Shown here piece by piece: positions 58,701-64,000 of a stretch of 64,000 nt of DNA (its first letter is position 1; each line of letters starts with the position of its first letter). A program made the position numbers and the translations under genes. The stretch lies in assembly GCF_016097555.1 (NCBI RefSeq), contig NC_054713.1, positions 8,418,345 through 8,482,344 of the forward strand, written 5' to 3'. Source of the DNA: Gigantopelta aegis. Its lineage: Eukaryota > Mollusca > Gastropoda > Neomphalida > Peltospiridae. Under the pieces are notes generated by a model. That model saw only the letters and a list, made by a program, of their open reading frames with translations, was not told the DNA's origin and made no database searches.

Positions 58701-59457
58701 CAAAAAACTGTCGACTTGAGGAGGCAAGTTGAATGCTTGTCAGTTGAACATTCAACCAACAGCCCTTTTTTTTTTTTTTTTTTTTTTTTTTACGGATTTT
58801 GGCTCACCAGCCAAGCCAATAATTACCTTTTGAATGGCAAACAGGGATAATTTGTTAAGGCCCCATCATCAGTAGAACTTTGGTCAATTTTGTGAAGAAA
58901 TCACTTTGGATTTCTTCACAGTATACTTTGCTTTCATGGACTCCTCGTCCGAAAGTTCGGTGTGGACCCTTTTCAGGGTCCCATCAGAATTTGGTATTTG
59001 AATTTTTGGTTTCTCCATATTTAAAGGATGAAAGGTTCATCAACCATTGCGCCCACCCACCACCGAGTCCAACAAGGGAACATGGTGCTGCGGATAACCA
59101 GCAGACAGCCATGCCAGGGATACATGGTTGATATACTTGGGCAATAAACAAACAATAAATCACCCAATTGACCCTAGCCACCGCTTCAAGAGCAACACAT
59201 ACAAACGGTAAAGCAAACGATGTTTGTTCTCGACTGTATAAACAAAACAAAGGTTGTTTGCTCAAGAGCATGGCGTGACCAGCCGATTGATCAGGTCGGG
59301 CCATTCTTGACCTCCCGTCTACATGAACTCCGGGCCAAAGTGGTGTATAGTCAATGGCAATATACTCGGTTGCAGACATTAACCATAACTCAACCACCAG
59401 GATCCCATCATCCACTTCACGGGACGCACCTGACGGCAAACAAGGCGCCTCATACGA
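58701..59457 (-). mobile_element. LINE fragment H, 5' UTR and ORF1 start, inverted
   Basis: On the minus strand it matches 18477-19080 of LINE copy B (5' UTR, the MDQPK-type ORF1 start region, basic patch) and extends the 5' UTR by about 200 bp. A T run of about 30 lies at 58770-58800. It abuts the 3' end of copy C head-on. Confidence 0.82.
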
Positions 59458-59465
59458 GGAGTTGT

Positions 59466-59536
59466 GTATTTATTGGCCATTCTATAAAATAATGTTCACC
59501 CCTGCACCACGTTGAGGTTAATGCACACGCAGGGGG
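59466..59536 (-). mobile_element. SINE2 head fragment
   Basis: Matches the first ~70 bp of SINE2 (CACCCCTGCACCACG ... CGCAGGGG in inverse). Confidence 0.75.
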
Positions 59537-59543
59537 CTTTAGG

Positions 59544-59837
59544 AATGAATGTATGAATGTTTAACGACACCCCAGCACGAAAAATACATTGGCTATTGGG
59601 TGTCAATCTATGGTAATGCAAACAAACAAAGTGATGATCAACATCAATTAAAAAAAAAAATCAAGATTTAAATAAGAACTGTGCAAAAATACAAATATCA
59701 CAGATAGATACTGACTTTAACTCAAAATTACAATTGTATCTCGAAGAAAACAAGGGGATTTGTGCTGTACTGGCCATTCTCAAAGAGAATGTTACACCCC
59801 TGCACCACGATGAGGTTACAGTACGCGCAGGGGCCCT
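59544..59837 (-). mobile_element. SINE2 copy, 294 bp
   Basis: CTTTAGG flanks both sides (59537-59543, 59838-59844). Head with both hairpin arms, tail with ATTC repeats on the left. Confidence 0.87.
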
Positions 59838-59897
59838 CTTTAGGTGGCATATCTGATTATTACTATTACTTAGTAATATAGGCTAGTGAATTTTTAA

Positions 59898-60276
59898 AGG
59901 GACATTCCTGAGTTTGCTGCACTTTTTAAGATGCTATCGACTAACAGAAACGTTTTAACGATTGTAATTATATATCAAATATATTTTCCTGCATAAAATA
60001 TTAGTGGCTGTATATTAAACGTGTTTCTGATCATTCTAATATTTGTACTAGGTTAAATTTCATTTTATTTCCTAAAATGTTTTTTCGTACGTACGAAATT
60101 ATTTGAAGACAAATTCAGTTTGAGCTTCTTACAAATATTAAGACGACCAGAAACACATTGAATATGCAAACACAGATATTCTAAACAAGAAAATATATTT
60201 AATGTGTAAGTTTAATCGTAGAAATATTTTAATAGTCGGAAACATCTTATAGTGCAGCAAACTCAGGAATGTCCCT
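59898..60276. mobile_element. TTAA-flanked foldback MITE, 379 bp
   Basis: TTAA at 59894-59897 and 60277-60280; same orientation as 32009-32385. The central TCGTACGTACGA palindrome is intact. Confidence 0.9.
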
Positions 60277-60414
60277 TTAATGGTGGCTAATAAATTTATA
60301 AATTCAGTGATCCCATGGCTAGTGGATTTTATAAACATTCCAGAAGCCCTGGGTATACACTGATAATCAGCTCGAACACTGAAATTTGTGTTGCAAGGAT
60401 TGTCCATAATTTAG

Positions 60415-60511
60415 TTTACGTTCATTTGGGTATGAACGAAAAACAAATCATCCGCAAACTGAATCGGAGTATTTTTGTTGTTGTTGTTGTTCATACCCAG
60501 ATGAACGTAAA
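60415..60511. mobile_element. Short hairpin element, 97 bp
   Basis: TTTACGTTCATTTGGGTATG is mirrored by CATACCCAGATGAACGTAAA with one mismatch. The loop includes (TTG)n. Confidence 0.65.
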
Positions 60512-60829
60512 GGAAATAACAGACAATACTTATAATTAAATTTGAAACATACTTACTAATAACATTTAACGTTCACATTTATTTTTAATTTGATTTCTTT
60601 GTTTAAAACAATAACGCTCAGTAACATATATTACCAATTTAAAATGTCATCAGATATGATGTTCCCTGACAACGTAATTGTTACACTCATCGAGAAATTG
60701 AACAAACTCCCGTTGCTATGGGATGACGTAATATTACAATAAATGTAATGGAAATTCAGTTGTGAAATAACAGGATACTGCAAAAAGTATCTTTAATCAA
60801 ACATAAAAGCAGACTACCTTTGAGTCAGT

Positions 60830-61016
60830 ACAGTGGTATTAGTTTTTGCTTGAAGATGGTTCCTCCATGGCATGAAGGTTTTTCTTAAGCCCAAAGCAAC
60901 ACCATCCATGACAACTGTTGAAGGACATTCACCGCACACTAGGCGACTAAAACAATCAAGGTAGTGCACATTCAGTAGCTTCAAGGAATTTAAAGACCGC
61001 TACCAACCCTGGCTAC
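60830..61016 (-). pseudogene. Exon of the CxC/HMGXB3-like (or KDZ-type) broken gene
   Basis: Minus strand: SLKLLNVHYLDCFSRLVC, then GECPSTVVMDGVALGLRK and TFMPWRNHLQ. The C..C..P..VxMDGxxLGxRK block is the most telling part. An acceptor TTTGTGTAG at 61017 joins in phase with the exon to the right, but the joined frame meets a TAG at once (GW*RSLN), so the gene looks inactive. Confidence 0.4.
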
Positions 61017-61136
61017 ACAAAGTTGTAAGAGAAACATTACATACACTACCACAAGGAAATAAAGTATTTTTGTAAAACCTACATATAAAGTTATTATGCA
61101 TAAATATTTATAAAATATGATTTTTTTAAAAACCTG

Positions 61137-61285
61137 TTGTATGGATAGTCTTCATTGAAAGTCAATAGATCACTATCAACATGCTGCCAATGCCACTGCT
61201 TAAAGAATGATGACAATGTTGTGCTAACAAATGTTAAATTATTTTTGAATACATCGACAAAACCATTTGGTTTTGATTTCTGTAC
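61137..61285 (-). pseudogene. Upstream exon of the same broken gene
   Basis: Minus strand KPNGFVDVFKNNLTFVSTTL, then SSFFKQWHWQHVDSDLLTFN and EDYPYN, with a GT donor after CAACAG and an AG acceptor (TACAG) near 61285. Trp- and acid-rich, unrecognised on its own. Confidence 0.35.
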
Positions 61286-61561
61286 TCCATGAGTGTTTCC
61301 CCCGTTTGAAACACCAGTATTTTAAATTGCCGTAAGAGGATTCTTTCAGTACTAACATTAGAATTAAATGCATAAGTAAATAACATACAAATTGTTTTGC
61401 AGTACAGTTCATTAAATAAGCAGCAGTCAACATGTTAATTTTGACTAATTTTTTAAAGTTTAAATTAGGAAAAATAGGCTAATGATAATGTATTTAACTG
61501 AACACTTGAAGAATATATTATACTAAAAACAATTTTCTGCTAGTTATTATTAATGCAATTT

Positions 61562-61957
61562 GACACTAATGTCAAAATAGAGAGACTGACAGGTCTATAA
61601 TATAACCATCTGAAAACAGACACTAATGTCAAAATAGAGAGACCGACGGGTCTATAATATAACCATCTGAAAACAGACACTAATGTCAAAATAGAGACCG
61701 ACGGGTCTATAATATAATCATCTGAAAACAGACACTAATGTCAAAATAGAGAGACCGACGGGTCTATAATATAACCATCTGAAAACAGACACTAATGTCA
61801 AAATAGAGAGACCGACGGGTCTATAATATAACCATCTGAAAAAAGACACTAATGTCAAAATAGAGAGACCGACGGGTCTATAATATAACCATCTGAAAAC
61901 AGACACTAATGTCAAAATAGAGAGACCGACAGGTCTATAATATAACCATCTGAAAAC
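61562..61957. repeat. 57-bp minisatellite, seven units
   Basis: Units start with GACACTAATGTCAAAATAG and contain ACCGACGGGTCTATAATATA. One unit is 55 bp; the others are 57 bp. Because 57 is a multiple of three, a repetitive 19-residue reverse frame appears; it is not a gene. It is not a CRISPR: there are no variable spacers. Confidence 0.97.
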
Positions 61958-62166
61958 ACAAAGTTAAACATTAACACAAACATTAAATAGAATAAAAGAA
62001 ACATTTTCCCCAATTTCTTAATAGCCAGTGGTCACAAGTGCGATGCCAAAAAATATTTAATGACAAATCATGAAATTAAATATAGCAGTTTTGAACTACT
62101 GTATTTTATTTAAAAATTACTTGAGTGACTAATTTCATTACATACTGAAAATCTCATGTTACTTAA

Positions 62167-62523
62167 AGAGACATTCCTGAGTTTGCTCCATTGTAAAATG
62201 TTTCCGACTAATAAAGTATTTCTACGATTAAACTTATATATTAACTATATTTTCTTGTTTGGAATATTAGTGTCTTGATATTCAATGTGTTTCTGGTCGT
62301 CTTAATATTTGTAAGAAGCCCAAACTGGATTTTATCTTCAAATAATTTTAGGAAATAAAATGAAATTTAACCTAGTACAAATATTAGAACGATTAGAAAC
62401 ATGTTTAATTTACAGCCACTAATATTTTATGTAGAAAAATATATTTGATATGTAATTACAATCGTTAAAAAGTCTGTTAGTCGATAACATCTTAAATATT
62501 GCAGCAAACTCGGGAATGTCCCT
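62167..62523. mobile_element. TTAA-flanked foldback MITE, 357 bp
   Basis: TTAA at 62163-62166 and 62524-62527; same orientation as 9838. The central palindrome is deleted in this copy. Confidence 0.87.
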
Positions 62524-62700
62524 TTAATGAATTGTCAATTAAATCTGGTGTAAAATTTTACTTTTAAAGTTTTCAATTATTTAAACACATTTACTTTTAA
62601 AACCAATGAGAGCTTTATATAGTAAAATGTCAGGAAAGCAGTGTATGGAAATAATAATGAGAAATGTTTTCAATGTCTAGCAATGTTTAATTAATCATAC

Positions 62701-62767
62701 CGACACATCCTCAGCAGCCTTTTGATCTTCTTCTGGAACATTTATACAACTGACAATTTCTCTACCT
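62701..62767 (-). other. Possible short exon (minus), same broken gene
   Basis: GREIVSCINVPEEDQKAAED between an AG (CCTAAAAG) and a GTATG donor. It has the strand and spacing expected for a further upstream exon. Weak evidence. Confidence 0.25.
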
Positions 62768-62904
62768 CTTTTAGGAATGTATTTGTAAAAAAAATACAAT
62801 AATTGAATATATTTGAATAAATACACATGTATCCTACTATATTATATTATATTATGACCGTTTAAATTCATTTTTTAGCTATAATTGTTTTTTTTAATAC
62901 TTAA

Positions 62905-63065
62905 TTAAGAATTGACCGCAATTATTTTTTGGTTCATGCAAGTATGAACCGAACAAATTATTTGCACACTGTATGATCCCGCGTAGAGGGTCATACGAAA
63001 GTGTGCACATCGTTTTTTCGGTTCATACTTGCATGAACCAAAATATAATTGCAGTAAAATCTTAA
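62905..63065. mobile_element. Palindromic hairpin element, about 160 bp
   Basis: TTAAGAATTGACCGCAATTA with GGTTCATGCAAGTATGAACC on the left is mirrored on the right (GGTTCATACTTGCATGAACC, then AATTGCAGTAAAATCTTA). Each arm also holds an inner GGTTCAT/ATGAACC palindrome. Confidence 0.7.
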
Positions 63066-64000
63066 ATTAAATTTATATGCATACTTTAACAATATATAAC
63101 TGAATTTATTTTGTTTAGCTTTAAATATGTCTGTAGTATTGTTCGTGTAAACTTCATTGATACTTATGTCGCGTAAGAATGCGAACGTTCATTCACTATT
63201 ATTTGAATCAGGTGATTTTTTGTAAATGACGTCATTTCCTCTAGCTGCTGTGCATTTTTACGGATCATTTAGTTAGGCCTATATTGGAAGGAATTGTCCT
63301 ATTCGTGTTTAGTTTATATTTTATGAAAGTGAATGAAGGGAACGTGTCTAACATTTATGCTGTCGGTGGATCCGTTTAATTTTCGCCAACAGCTGTTGAA
63401 CATCGCTTAGAAGTAAGTTACAGAACGTGAAGTTTCCTACATGATTTCTTTGGCCAACGACAGTCTCATGTCATTAGCGAAGAGGTTTTTTTTTGTTGCT
63501 GCTTTTTTTTTAATAAATGCGTATAGATCCATGTTTACTCTGCTATAGCATTTTCCATCAATTTATCGTATACATGTTTTGTAGCTTTCACGTGTGTTTT
63601 CTTCAAAATATCTAAATATGATTGCCAGAATAATCCGGCTTGTTGCACTAAAGTAGTGCGAGTCGGGGGGGGGGGGGGGGGGAGGCGTGGCGTAATTGTT
63701 TTGGGTTCATCGAGATATGAACGGGGGGGAAAAAGCACCTCTGGACCAATCAGATTGCCGTAAAGTTTATAGACGCAAAGAAAATTTAATTATTGTTATA
63801 TGAACACTACATAATGTAAGGTCCATTTCAGTTACATAAAAAATTTATTTTAAATTTTTATTTTTTTAAATTTAATACATAAAATTTAAATTGTTATTAA
63901 TTCAGTTATTTTTTCCCATGCTTTTCTAACTATAATATTAAAGAAAAAAAATTTGTTAATTTAAAAATAAGTTTTAAAAATATGTAAAGAAAAATAAAAC
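63066..64000. other. Right end: no recognised gene; one short minus frame and a G run
   Basis: A G run lies at 63665-63682. A minus frame at 63535-63660 (LVQQAGLFWQSYLDILKKTH, then VKATKHVYDKLMENAIAE) looks protein-like but I do not recognise it and see no splice context that settles it. The rest is AT-rich. Confidence 0.3.

Noticed and set aside
58650-59457. Twin-priming inversion of one LINE
   Set aside because: The inverted 5' piece lies beyond the 3' end, not upstream of it.
61562-61957. Regular 57-bp repeats as a CRISPR-like array
   Set aside because: Units are adjacent with no variable spacers, and the DNA is eukaryotic. It is a minisatellite.

Overview
The window is AT-rich, intron-bearing eukaryotic DNA made almost entirely of mobile elements and their debris. 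The mix (an I/Nimb-type LINE with APE, RT and RNase H; several tRNA-derived SINEs sharing one 3' tail; PIF/Harbinger elements; TTAA-flanked foldback MITEs; very many micro- and minisatellites) suggests a marine invertebrate, most likely a mollusc. That assignment is inference; no host marker gene was recognised. No complete host gene can be called with confidence, and I saw no LTR retroelement, CRISPR array or rRNA gene.

Layout. 1-7357: ten near-identical 726-bp satellite units and a partial eleventh; each unit contains an internally deleted copy of a TTAA-flanked foldback MITE that is also dispersed through the window. 7358-18476: gene-poor DNA with MITEs, hairpin elements, an inverted LINE copy (10537-13607) and a SINE. 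18477-23939: the most complete LINE copy, whose RT gene carries a SINE with a 12-bp target duplication. 23940-31290: a Tc1-like remnant, a Mutator-like MITE with 9-bp target duplications, LINE and SINE fragments, simple repeats and one candidate terminal exon.

32707-49440 is the centrepiece, a four-level nest. A broken minus-strand gene of the DUF7869-like type is split by a PIF/Harbinger element (33805-48679, TTA duplication). That element encodes a MADF-BESS protein on the plus strand and a decayed HARBI1-type transposase on the minus strand. Inside the first exon of its MADF gene sits a second PIF/Harbinger element (34233-41620, CTG duplication), which carries a four-exon transposase that reads open from start to stop and a Myb/SANT-like partner gene. 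A SINE (35272-35671) lies in the first intron of that Myb/SANT gene. The host and guest elements share the same two-gene layout (DNA-binding partner on plus, transposase on minus, converging) but use unrelated partner domains.

49441-64000: a decayed THAP-domain gene, further LINE fragments with SINEs and MITEs nested in them, scattered minus-strand exons of one broken gene (55773-62767) that resembles CxC/HMGXB3-like or KDZ-type proteins, a 57-bp minisatellite and several hairpin elements.

How the parts relate: the LINE and at least three SINE families end in the same motif (CCAATAGCCGATG, then a short spacer, then GTCGTTAA), so the LINE enzyme is the likely mobiliser of all of them. The TTAA-flanked MITEs and the TA- and 9-bp-duplication elements must depend on transposases not present in this window.
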